From assembly GCA_013205415.1 (NCBI GenBank), contig JABMMY010000013.1, positions 1-14,004 on the forward strand: a stretch of DNA of 14,004 nt, in the 5' to 3' direction. Shown here piece by piece: positions 6,733 through 13,047 of this stretch (positions are counted from its first letter, which is position 1; each line of letters begins with the position of its first letter). The stretch comes from Deltaproteobacteria bacterium (GTDB taxonomy: Bacteria > Bdellovibrionota > FAC87 > UBA2466). Under the pieces are notes generated by a model. The model did no database searches. It worked only from the letters and a program-made list of their open reading frames with translations, and had not been told where the DNA came from. Position numbers and translations under genes: made by a program.

Positions 6733-6744
6733 TCTTATAAGACT
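6731..6744. promoter_or_regulatory. 14-bp perfect palindrome, possible second operator
   Basis: AGTCTTATAAGACT is a second perfect palindrome directly beside the first; the dyad centres are 17 bp apart. It covers the region just upstream of the predicted -35 box. Two adjacent dyads suggest cooperative binding by one regulator or two different regulators. Confidence 0.5.
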
Positions 6745-7092
6745 AATACAGTCCAATAACATTCAATTCCCATTATGAGAATTTGGGCTATTTAAGTCAA
6801 GTAGTAAGACCACTTTAATCCAGTTAGTTTTTGAGGAGGGTAAGCCTTTAAAAATATGTGAGAATTCGGTAATCAAAAGGGCTTTTGAGGTGAAGCTTAA
6901 CTTAAAGTAAAGGCATTGTTTGAATTTCAATGGTTCCCCTTTTCATTCGATACGTTTTCCATTAGAACTTAACCGAATTCACTCTTGTGAATTTTGTCTT
7001 AAATAAAACCCTAAATAAAGAGCCAGGTCATTCACTGGACTTTCGGGTAAATGTGAAGTCATTCATTGATGATAAAACTAGGAGAGCATACT
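6745..7092. other. Non-coding remainder of the divergent iscR / 7093 intergenic region
   Basis: With the isc promoter, about 420 bases separate the divergent genes. I see no supported ORF or RNA gene. It contains an inverted repeat of 9 bp (GAATTCGGT at 6862-6870, ACCGAATTC at 6972-6980) and an 8-bp direct repeat (GTCATTCA at 7027-7034 and 7058-7065) close to the plus-strand gene. No clear sigma70 promoter for the plus-strand gene was found. Confidence 0.5.
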
Positions 7093-8139
7093 ATGGCAGA
7101 TGCAAAGCGTTCAGCATCGTCGACTCGTGGAAAAAAGAAAACCCCAACTAAAACTTCAAAAGCGACTAAGAAGGTTGTGGTTGAAATGGAGGAGTCGGAA
7201 AACTCTCCAGGAAACTCAGCCGAAACGTTTGAGTCTGTAAACGAGATCGTAACAGATCAGACCGAGGCCGATTGCGAAATTGGAAATGAGAAGATTGAGA
7301 CTAAAAATCAAGCCGATGAAGCTTTGCACAATACAGAAGCTCCTTCAGAGCCCTTTTTTGAAATTCCCGAAGTATCCGAAATCGGCGAAACGAAAATAGT
7401 TCCAGACGAGGTAAAAACGGAACCGGTCCGAGCACGGCTATCTGATGAGTATTTAGTGCAATGTTTTTTTGATAAAAATTTAAATCAATTTGTCGCTACT
7501 ATTTTAGAATTTGAACAGATTAAGGCTGTGGGCAGTTCTAAAGCTGATGTGATTAGAGATTGTGAAAATCGATTAGAGAGCCATTTAAATTTATTAAGAA
7601 GGCAGGGGGAGGCGATTCCTGAAACGCTACAATCTCGCCAGTATCCAGATTTTTTAGAGGTCCCTATTTCTCAAGGACTGTTTCGTCGATTAGATCTTTT
7701 GTCTCGTCACGAAAAGATCAGTTTTGACCAGTTGGTGGTGGAACTTCTTTCAGGAATGATTGAAAAAAGATTACAGGCACCTGCCCCCACGCGAAACCAG
7801 CACAACATGGGATCCAGACCCCAACAACAACAATCTCATCAGGGTGGACACCGAGATAATTATCGTAGCGGGCATCGTGATAATCACCGTGAGGGTGGTC
7901 ACCGAGAACCTCGTCGAGATGGGCAAAGAGATAATAACTATCGAGGAGGTCAGTCTCAAGATAGAGACAACGACAATATCGGTAATCAAAGACGTTCCTT
8001 CCAAGGAAATAATTCACATCAAGGAAGTAATTCACAAAACCGAGGCCGAGGAAGAGATTTTAATAACACTCAGGAGTCTCGCGAAAACTTTCTTGAATAT
8101 GTGCGAAACTTAGAAAAGGGAAACCTTAAAAAAAGATAA
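7093..8139 (+). CDS. Orphan HicB-like / ribbon-helix-helix protein with R/G/N/Q-rich tail
   Basis: This 348-residue protein is not a named family as a whole. Residues 1-30 are Lys/Ser/Thr-rich and 31-115 are acidic and probably disordered. Residues 119-183 look like a HicB-type domain: YLVQCFFDKNLNQFVATILE, then G-S-S-K-A-D-V-I, and a helix ending R-R-Q-G-E-A-I-P-E. Residues 187-227 look like a ribbon-helix-helix unit (FLEVPISQGLFRRLDLLS followed by FDQLVVELL). Residues 228-328 are low complexity, rich in R, G, N, Q, H and D with RGG/RGR and HRD(N) repeats, and a short helix closes the protein. HicB proteins are normally antitoxins paired with HicA, but no HicA is adjacent. A DNA- or RNA-binding role is inferred. 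AGGAGAG lies 7 nt before the chosen ATG; the in-frame ATG at 7066 lacks such a site. It is transcribed divergently from iscR and ends at a bidirectional terminator. Confidence 0.8.
   Translation: MADAKRSASSTRGKKKTPTKTSKATKKVVVEMEESENSPGNSAETFESVNEIVTDQTEADCEIGNEKIETKNQADEALHNTEAPSEPFFEIPEVSEIGETKIVPDEVKTEPVRARLSDEYLVQCFFDKNLNQFVATILEFEQIKAVGSSKADVIRDCENRLESHLNLLRRQGEAIPETLQSRQYPDFLEVPISQGLFRRLDLLSRHEKISFDQLVVELLSGMIEKRLQAPAPTRNQHNMGSRPQQQQSHQGGHRDNYRSGHRDNHREGGHREPRRDGQRDNNYRGGQSQDRDNDNIGNQRRSFQGNNSHQGSNSQNRGRGRDFNNTQESRENFLEYVRNLEKGNLKKR
8002..8037 (+). repeat. Tandem 18-bp repeat (two units) inside the disordered tail
   Basis: Two adjacent 18-bp units (8002-8019 and 8020-8037) differ at only two positions and share the core CAAGGAA(A/G)TAATTCACA. 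In frame they encode a repeated Asn/Ser/His/Gln/Gly segment, consistent with tail growth by slippage. Confidence 0.7.
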
Positions 8140-8167
8140 GGCCGAAATTCTTTTTGGAATTTCGGCC
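8140..8167. terminator. Bidirectional intrinsic terminator
   Basis: A perfect 11-bp stem (GGCCGAAATTC / GAATTTCGGCC) closes a 6-nt loop between convergent genes. On the minus strand the stem is followed by TTATCTTTTTTT, a good U-tract for the peroxiredoxin transcript. On the plus strand the following sequence is less T-rich, but the stem directly abuts the stop codon of the HicB-like gene. Confidence 0.85.
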
Positions 8168-8193
8168 CTAGGTACTTTTCTAATCTGTTTTTA

Positions 8194-8778
8194 TTAAACA
8201 GCTTGGAAGTAGTCTTTTGACTTGATGGGATCCGGTTTCATCGTTTTCTTACCTGGTTCCCAATTAGCCGGGCAGACCTCTCCTGTTTTAGCCACCTCTT
8301 GAAGGACTCGTAATACACGAAGAACCTCCTCTGTATTTCTTCCGATGCCTAGGTCATGAACAAGTTGATACTGAATGACACCTTGAGGATTAATTAAAAA
8401 TAGTCCTCTTAGAGTAATTCCTGCAGCCTCTAGTAGCACACCATATCTTCTTCCAATGTCTTTAGTGAGATCTTCTAAAAGAGGAAATTGTAGTTTTCCA
8501 ATACCACCCTCTTTACGAGGTGTTCTAGCCCAAGCCAAATGGCTGAAACGGCTATCGACTGAACAACCAAGAACCTCACAGTTGGCCTCCTTAAAAGATT
8601 TGTAAGCATTATCGAAGGCTGTGATCTCTGTAGGACAGACAAAGGTGAAGTCTAAAGGATAGAAAAATAAACAGACCCATTTGCCTTTGTAATCGGCCAA
8701 AGAAATTTGCTTAAAGTCCTCTCCTACCAAGGCATTGGTTTTAAATTCTGGCGCTGGTTTTTGTACTAATGTATCCAT
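8194..8778 (-). CDS. Typical 2-Cys peroxiredoxin (Prx1/AhpC type)
   Basis: This 194-residue thiol peroxidase reduces hydrogen peroxide and alkyl hydroperoxides, probably in the cytoplasm since no signal peptide is seen. The peroxidatic cysteine is C48 in PLDFTFVCPTEI and the resolving cysteine is C169 in GEVCPANW. The sequence follows eukaryotic Prx1 closely: D-S-R-F-S-H-L-A-W-x-x-T-P-R-K-E-G-G-I-G, then R-G-L-F-L-I-N and the ending KSKDYFQAV. GGIG (91-94) and C-terminal YF (190-191) match the two motifs linked to overoxidation sensitivity in eukaryotic Prx. I chose the ATG at 8778 because the family starts there. A longer frame to 8877 would add a 33-residue leader that overlaps a good promoter (8819-8847). 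The reductant is unknown; no AhpF or thioredoxin gene is adjacent. Confidence 0.93.
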   Translation of the reverse strand: MDTLVQKPAPEFKTNALVGEDFKQISLADYKGKWVCLFFYPLDFTFVCPTEITAFDNAYKSFKEANCEVLGCSVDSRFSHLAWARTPRKEGGIGKLQFPLLEDLTKDIGRRYGVLLEAAGITLRGLFLINPQGVIQYQLVHDLGIGRNTEEVLRVLRVLQEVAKTGEVCPANWEPGKKTMKPDPIKSKDYFQAV

Positions 8779-8818
8779 GTAGTGTCTCGCTTTCTTGTTT
8801 GAAAAAATAGAAGTGCAA

Positions 8819-8847
8819 AGAGTAACTTTGGAAATCCATTCGGTCAA
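8819..8847 (-). promoter_or_regulatory. Candidate promoter of the peroxiredoxin gene
   Basis: On the minus strand, TTGACC (8842-8847, five of six consensus) and TACTCT (8819-8824, three of six) are 17 bp apart. A start near 8812 gives a leader of about 35 nt before the ATG at 8778. No peroxide-regulator site was recognised. Confidence 0.45.
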
Positions 8848-8967
8848 GAAAGGTGAAATGGGCCCTAATTGGGTCATTTTTCTTAAAAAGGGCTGTCACT
8901 CTTTTAGACAGGTCGGAGCGTTAATAATCAAGGGGTTACGAGAGAGTCCCAGGGAGGATAATTAAAG

Positions 8968-9039
8968 ATGTATTCAATAAAGACACCCCTAAAATCTCAA
9001 GTGTGCAAGCTAATAGCTGGTACAGCCATTGCAGAATAA
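8968..9039 (+). CDS. Possible 23-codon small ORF with strong ribosome site
   Basis: ATG at 8968 runs 23 codons to TAA at 9037-9039, encoding MYSIKTPLKSQVCKLIAGTA plus three more residues. AGGGAGGA (8951-8958) sits 9 nt upstream, one of the best Shine-Dalgarno matches in the window. The peptide is basic with a short hydrophobic end and no recognised family. It precedes the small secreted protein gene by 63 bp on the same strand and could be a leader peptide, a relic of a longer gene or chance. Confidence is low because length alone gives no coding evidence. Confidence 0.3.
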   Translation: MYSIKTPLKSQVCKLIAGTAIAE

Positions 9040-9043
9040 TCTC

Positions 9044-9073
9044 TTGACGATAATTGGAAGAGCATCCGATTTT
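9044..9073 (+). promoter_or_regulatory. Candidate promoter of the small secreted protein gene
   Basis: TTGACG (9044-9049) is a strong -35 match; GATTTT (9068-9073), 18 bp on, is a weak -10. A start near 9080 leaves a leader of about 22 nt containing the AGGAG site. Confidence 0.4.
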
Positions 9074-9102
9074 CGTTTTTATCACTCAATAGGAGTTGGC
9101 TC

Positions 9103-9312
9103 ATGAAGAAGTTTATTTTTATCGTTAGTTTTGTTTTTTTAGGTCAGCTAAGTTTAGCAGAGGAACCGACTAATAGTTCTCATGCTAATACTCCAGCATC
9201 TCAGACCGCAGCTAGCGCAACGACAGTTGCACAGGGCACTGTACCTGTGACTGTTGACCGATCTGCTAAATTATTTGAGTACTTGAGTGCTTGTTTAGCC
9301 ACACGACCTTAA
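9103..9312 (+). CDS. Small secreted protein of unknown function
   Basis: This 69-residue protein has a clear signal peptide (MKK, then a Phe/Ile/Val/Leu core, cleavage expected after LSLA at about 19). The mature part is about 50 residues: a Ser/Thr/Ala/Asn-rich linker (20-47), then a short helix-like end, DRSAKLFEYLSACLATRP, with one cysteine (C64). That single cysteine could allow dimerisation or attachment; there is no lipobox. AGGAG lies 8 nt before the ATG, and the gene has its own promoter and terminator, so it is a real monocistronic unit. I do not recognise the family. Export to the periplasm or beyond is inferred from the signal peptide; function is unknown. Confidence 0.78.
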   Translation: MKKFIFIVSFVFLGQLSLAEEPTNSSHANTPASQTAASATTVAQGTVPVTVDRSAKLFEYLSACLATRP

Positions 9313-9342
9313 TGGACTGTTAAGACTTAAAGCTGAAAATAG

Positions 9343-9363
9343 CGCCTTAAAAAGGCGTTTTTT
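9343..9363 (+). terminator. Intrinsic terminator after the small secreted protein gene
   Basis: CGCCTT and AAGGCG form a 6-bp stem around an AAA loop, followed by six T. It lies about 30 nt after the stop codon and isolates this gene from lon. Confidence 0.85.
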
Positions 9364-9471
9364 CTATGTGATTTCAATCCGATACCATTTTAAAGGACAT
9401 TTCACAGGTTAGATTTCGGGCGTGTCATTTTAATATTTGTTGAGTCGGCCCTTTTTTCCAGTCTATTTCGA

Positions 9472-9499
9472 TTGACTCTAATCGTTACGAATCTAGTAT
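9472..9499 (+). promoter_or_regulatory. Candidate lon promoter placing the transcript start at the ATG
   Basis: TTGACT (9472-9477) and TAGTAT (9494-9499) are 16 bp apart. Transcription would begin about 9506, only a few bases before the ATG at 9509, predicting a leaderless or nearly leaderless mRNA. No heat-shock sigma consensus was recognised. Confidence 0.45.
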
Positions 9500-9508
9500 A
9501 CCCAGAAT

Positions 9509-12010
9509 ATGCTAGACCATAAAAAAAGAAAATCCTTGAGAGACCGCAGAGGGGAGGAGGGCCTTCTTATTCCTACTCCAGCGTCGATCTCCTCTTTATT
9601 GCCTTTGGACGAACCTTTACCAGCCACACTATTTTTACTCCCTGTCGCCTACACCACCCTATTTCCAGGAATGATGGTTCCTTTGATATTGCCAGAGGGC
9701 AAACTAGCTAAAACTTTAGAAAAGGTAATGGAAGAGGGTGGGGTGCTTGGTGTTATCTTAAATCGAGATCCCGAGGCGAGTACCGTGGCCGCTGGGCCCA
9801 CCACCTCTATTAGTGGCCTTCCTGTTGAAGGGGTGGTTTCTACCCATCGTGCAACGGATAGGAAACGAAGCTTAAGTCAGACCCCTTTTTACCGTTACGG
9901 AGTGGCGGCTCGCATTTTAAAAAAGATCAACCTACCTGATAATCAAGTGAGTGTTCTTTTATCGGGACTAGAGCGATTTGAAATCAAAGAATTACTAGGA
10001 ACCGATCCCCATTTTGTTGCCTCGGTAAAATATATTTATGAAGACCTAGAAAAGGGAACGGAGCTTGAAGCTTTAATCCGATCATGTCTGTCTAGATTTA
10101 AACAATTGTCTCGAGATAATCCTCTGATTTCAGAGGAGGTAAAGGTGGCTCTTGTCAATATCGATGGGCCAGGAAAATTAGCCGACTTCATGGCCTCTGT
10201 TTTGATTCGTGACGTGAAGGATTACCAAGATTTTTTAGCCCAGGGTCAAGTTAAGGAACGGCTTCATTCTCTTCTATTGCTTTTGAAAAAAGAGGAGGAG
10301 GTACAGTCGGTTCAACGGCGAATTAGTGATGAGATTAATCAAAAGGTTTCTTCTTCTCAAAGAGATTTTTATTTGAATGAGCAATTAAAGCTCATTCAAA
10401 AGGAACTCGGTCGCTCTGTCGGCGATAGAAATAGAATGATTGAAAAATTTAGAGCCCGTCTAAATGATAAGAAATTACCTGAAGAGGCCAAGGTAAAAAT
10501 TGAGGAGGAGATAGAGAAGCTTACGACCTTAGCGGAACAGTCTTCGGAGTATTCAGTTTCTATTAATTATTTGGATTGGTTAACGGCTCTTCCTTGGGGA
10601 GTCAGGTCTAAAGAATCCTATGACCTAAAAAAAGCGAGAGAGATTTTAGATAAAGACCACTACGGATTAAAAGAGGTAAAGGAAAGAATTTTAGAGTTTT
10701 TAGCCGTTAGAAAACTTAAACAAACCTCTGAAGGGTCTATTATCTGTTTCGTGGGCCCGCCAGGAACTGGAAAGACTAGTTTAGGTAAGTCGATTGCTAG
10801 AGCACTTAATAGAAAGTTCATTAGATTTTCTGTTGGGGGAATGCGGGATGAAGCTGAGATCAAAGGGCATCGCAGAACCTATGTCGGGGCCATGCCAGGT
10901 AAACTCATTCAGGGTTTAAAACGGGTAGGCACACAAAATCCCGTTTTCTTAATTGATGAAATTGATAAAATTGGAACCTCCTATGCAGGTGGCGACCCCT
11001 CCTCTGCTCTTTTAGAACTATTAGATCCAGAGCAAAATACAGAATTTTTAGACCATTATTTGGATCTTTCTTTTGACTGTTCAGATGTTTTCTTTGTGAC
11101 CACGGCAAACTCTCTAGATAGTATTCCCTCAGCTCTTTTGGATCGGATGGAGATTATTAGTTTGTCCGGTTATACCGATAATGAAAAAATTAAGATCGCC
11201 AGAAAATATTTAATTCCAAAACAACTAAAGAAAAATGCAATTAAAGGTGCGAATGTAAAGTTTCCAGATAAAGGACTCAAGCTTTTGGTTCAGCAGTATG
11301 CAAGAGAATCTGGAGTGCGTGTTCTTGAGAGACAAATCTCTCGGATATGTCGCAAGACAGCATATCGAATTGCCACCGGAAAAAATCATCCGGTGAGAGT
11401 GCAGGACATAAAGTCCTTAGAGAAACTATTAGGCCTTCCCCCCTTTCCTCCTGAGCCGATTGAAAATGAAAAAACGATAGGTACGGCTACAGGATTAGCC
11501 TGGACACAGTATGGCGGAGATGTTCTCACCGTAGAAAGTGCTCAGGTAGAGGGTCGCGGGGGATTTGTTCTTACTGGAAGTTTGGGCGATGTGATGCAAG
11601 AGTCGGCTAATATTGCTTATACTTTTGTAAGGGGCAAAGCGTTGCAGTTGGAACTACCGAAAAAATATTTTGAACGATACTCACTTCATTTGCATGTGCC
11701 TGCAGGGGCTACCCCTAAAGATGGCCCGTCGGCTGGAATAACGATGGCGGCCAGTCTCTATTCTTTAGTGACCCAAAAACCATTAAAGAGGGGCATTGCG
11801 ATGACTGGAGAGCTTACTCTAACAGGTAAGGTTCTTCCTGTGGGTGGAATAAAGGAAAAATTACTTGCTGCGAAAAGATGTCATATTAAAACGGTCTTAA
11901 TTCCGAAACAGAATAGCAGAGACTTAAAAGAGATTGAGCCTGAGGTGAAGAAGGGGCTCAAATTTATCCTGGTCGACCGAATGGAAGAGTGTTTAAAGTG
12001 TCTTTTTTAG
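9509..12010 (+). CDS. lon: Lon ATP-dependent protease
   Basis: An 833-residue LonA-type protease, somewhat longer than E. coli Lon (784), mainly because of an N-terminal extension of about 35 residues. The substrate-binding N domain (about 38-260) begins at TLFLLPVAYTTLFPGMMVPL and is followed by a coiled-coil linker. The AAA+ module has Walker A GPPGTGKT (416-423), Walker B VFLIDEID (479-486) and the SGYTDNEK sensor region. The protease domain has catalytic S741 (PKDGPSAGITM) and K784 (GGIKEKLLAAKR), 43 residues apart as in E. coli. Lon degrades misfolded and regulatory proteins in the cytoplasm; in many bacteria it also degrades antitoxins. No ribosome site precedes the ATG. A strong GGGGAGGAGG lies inside the gene (9551-9560), 8 nt before an in-frame ATT at 9569, so a shorter product is conceivable. 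Confidence 0.96.
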   Translation: MLDHKKRKSLRDRRGEEGLLIPTPASISSLLPLDEPLPATLFLLPVAYTTLFPGMMVPLILPEGKLAKTLEKVMEEGGVLGVILNRDPEASTVAAGPTTSISGLPVEGVVSTHRATDRKRSLSQTPFYRYGVAARILKKINLPDNQVSVLLSGLERFEIKELLGTDPHFVASVKYIYEDLEKGTELEALIRSCLSRFKQLSRDNPLISEEVKVALVNIDGPGKLADFMASVLIRDVKDYQDFLAQGQVKERLHSLLLLLKKEEEVQSVQRRISDEINQKVSSSQRDFYLNEQLKLIQKELGRSVGDRNRMIEKFRARLNDKKLPEEAKVKIEEEIEKLTTLAEQSSEYSVSINYLDWLTALPWGVRSKESYDLKKAREILDKDHYGLKEVKERILEFLAVRKLKQTSEGSIICFVGPPGTGKTSLGKSIARALNRKFIRFSVGGMRDEAEIKGHRRTYVGAMPGKLIQGLKRVGTQNPVFLIDEIDKIGTSYAGGDPSSALLELLDPEQNTEFLDHYLDLSFDCSDVFFVTTANSLDSIPSALLDRMEIISLSGYTDNEKIKIARKYLIPKQLKKNAIKGANVKFPDKGLKLLVQQYARESGVRVLERQISRICRKTAYRIATGKNHPVRVQDIKSLEKLLGLPPFPPEPIENEKTIGTATGLAWTQYGGDVLTVESAQVEGRGGFVLTGSLGDVMQESANIAYTFVRGKALQLELPKKYFERYSLHLHVPAGATPKDGPSAGITMAASLYSLVTQKPLKRGIAMTGELTLTGKVLPVGGIKEKLLAAKRCHIKTVLIPKQNSRDLKEIEPEVKKGLKFILVDRMEECLKCLF

Positions 12011-12017
12011 TTCTTGT

Positions 12018-12045
12018 TTGAGTCTGACTCGACTTGGATTATAAT
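12018..12045 (+). promoter_or_regulatory. Candidate GNAT gene promoter, -10 box abutting the start codon
   Basis: A perfect TATAAT (12040-12045) lies 16 bp after TTGAGT (12018-12023). The ATG at 12052 starts only 7 nt past the -10 box, so the transcript should begin at or next to the start codon. An inverted repeat GAGTC-T-GACTC (12020-12030) overlaps the -35 and could be an operator. Confidence 0.55.
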
Positions 12046-12051
12046 TTCAGT

Positions 12052-12516
12052 ATGTCTAATATATTACAAGCGCCTATCGAACTTATTAAAGTAAGCCTTC
12101 AAGAATCGGAGTTGTTAAAGGATTATATTGAAGCCCTCTATCGGTTTGAAGAGGATTATGAATCGATAGTTAATATTGAAGAGGGATTAAAAAGCCTATT
12201 TAAAAACGAAGCTTTAGCGACCCCCTATTTTATCAAACAGGGCCCAGAGAAAATTGGCTATCTTATTTTGACCCGATATCACAGCGTAGAAAAGGGCGGT
12301 TTGACTGTTTATATCGACGAGCTTTATGTGGAGGAACGTTTCCGTCGTCGAGGGGTGGGGAAAACAATTTTAGATCAGGTCGTATCGATCGCGCAGAAAG
12401 AGAAGGCTAAAGCTCTTTGGGCTAATACGGAACACAATAACGAAGGCTCACAGCGGTTTTTTAAAAGTGCTGGTTTTCGGCAGAATCGGTATTTAAATTT
12501 TGAGCGAGCTGTCTAA
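12052..12516 (+). CDS. GNAT-family N-acetyltransferase
   Basis: This 154-residue protein is a single GNAT domain. The acetyl-CoA pyrophosphate-binding loop is RRRGVGK (98-104), preceded by the strand VYIDELYVEERFR. The later W-A-N-T-E-H-N-N-E-G-S-Q-R-F-F-K-S-A-G-F segment (123-142) is motif B, typical of small-molecule or protein N-acetyltransferases. The acceptor cannot be read from sequence. I start at the ATG at 12052; an in-frame TTG at 12034 lies upstream of the perfect -10 box and is therefore unlikely. There is no ribosome site. It sits 41 bp after lon on the same strand with no terminator between, so it may be expressed both from its own promoter and by read-through. It is compact and cytoplasmic, with no signal peptide. 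Confidence 0.85.
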   Translation: MSNILQAPIELIKVSLQESELLKDYIEALYRFEEDYESIVNIEEGLKSLFKNEALATPYFIKQGPEKIGYLILTRYHSVEKGGLTVYIDELYVEERFRRRGVGKTILDQVVSIAQKEKAKALWANTEHNNEGSQRFFKSAGFRQNRYLNFERAV

Positions 12517-12525
12517 TCTCTTTTC

Positions 12526-12545
12526 AATAAAAATTAATTTTTATT
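12526..12545. repeat. 20-bp perfect AT-only palindrome
   Basis: AATAAAAATTAATTTTTATT reads the same on both strands and is followed by a run of A (12546-12553). It lies between the GNAT gene and the Alg14-like gene. It could be a weak terminator (its T-run favours the minus strand), an operator or an AT-rich promoter element for the glycan cluster. Confidence 0.5.
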
Positions 12546-12561
12546 AAAAAAAATACAAGAT

Positions 12562-13047
12562 ATGAAGCCATCTAATTTTATTGTGGTTACCGATCGAGGA
12601 GGGCATCTTCACAATGCCCTCATGTTACTTGAACAACTTTCCTTTTCACCTACTGCAATTGTAACCACCTATGGTCCCGATATCGATTCTTTAGGTAAGG
12701 GAACTATTCCTATTTATAGTGTCCCGCATCTTTTTAAATGGTTTGGAAAGTTGCGCGTAGTGAATCCTTTTTATGGATTGTGGCATTGTGTCATAGCCCT
12801 AAGGCTCGTATTGAAATTACGTCCTAAAAAAGTGGTCTCTTTGGGTGCGAGTAATGTCGTTCTATTTTGTTTCTTTGCAAAACTTTACGGAGCAGAGATT
12901 TATCATGTTGAATGCATGAACCAAGTCAAAGAACCAAGTATTACTGGGCGGCTGTTGTATCCCATTTGTACCGATCTCTATGTGCAATGGGAGGAGTTGC
13001 TTCCAAAATTTGGACCGAAAGCGAAATATGCGGGGTGGGTGCTATGA
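12562..13047 (+). CDS. Alg14/PssD-like glycosyltransferase subunit
   Basis: This 161-residue protein resembles the Alg14/PssD/CpsF subunit that forms a two-part glycosyltransferase with an Alg13/PssE subunit. The N-terminal Rossmann segment has VVTDRGGHLHNAL (8-20), with the family G-G-H-L. The C-terminal block is diagnostic: I-Y-H-V-E-C then P-S-I-T-G-R-L-L-Y (125-133), T-D-L-Y-V-Q-W-E-E-L (137-146) and a closing Y-A-G-W-V-L. In the family this subunit is membrane-associated, binds the lipid acceptor and recruits the catalytic partner to add a sugar from a UDP-sugar to a polyprenyl-linked precursor. A hydrophobic stretch at about 95-110 (NVVLFCFFAKLYG) may contact the membrane. The stop overlaps the next ATG (ATGA). 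No ribosome site is evident. The sugar and lipid are unknown. Confidence 0.85.
   Translation: MKPSNFIVVTDRGGHLHNALMLLEQLSFSPTAIVTTYGPDIDSLGKGTIPIYSVPHLFKWFGKLRVVNPFYGLWHCVIALRLVLKLRPKKVVSLGASNVVLFCFFAKLYGAEIYHVECMNQVKEPSITGRLLYPICTDLYVQWEELLPKFGPKAKYAGWVL

Noticed and set aside
7023..7038. CCAG/CTGG mini-hairpin upstream of the HicB-like gene as a riboswitch
   Set aside because: A 4-bp stem is too weak, and no larger conserved fold was visible.
7718..8035. Open frames on both strands within the repeat-rich 3' part of the HicB-like gene
   Set aside because: Low-complexity, repeat-derived composition keeps other frames open. The in-frame protein has a good ribosome site and recognisable domains.
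8779..8877. 33-residue N-terminal extension of the peroxiredoxin
   Set aside because: It has no homology to the family, and the best promoter (8819-8847) lies inside it, so translation must begin downstream.
10660..11108. Minus-strand open frames antisense to lon
   Set aside because: They lie across the conserved AAA+ motifs of lon and have no start signals.
12912..13043. Upstream extension of the Alg13-like gene
   Set aside because: It would overlap the diagnostic C-terminal block of the Alg14-like gene out of frame; the ATG at 13044 in the ATGA overlap begins exactly at the family's N-terminal motif.
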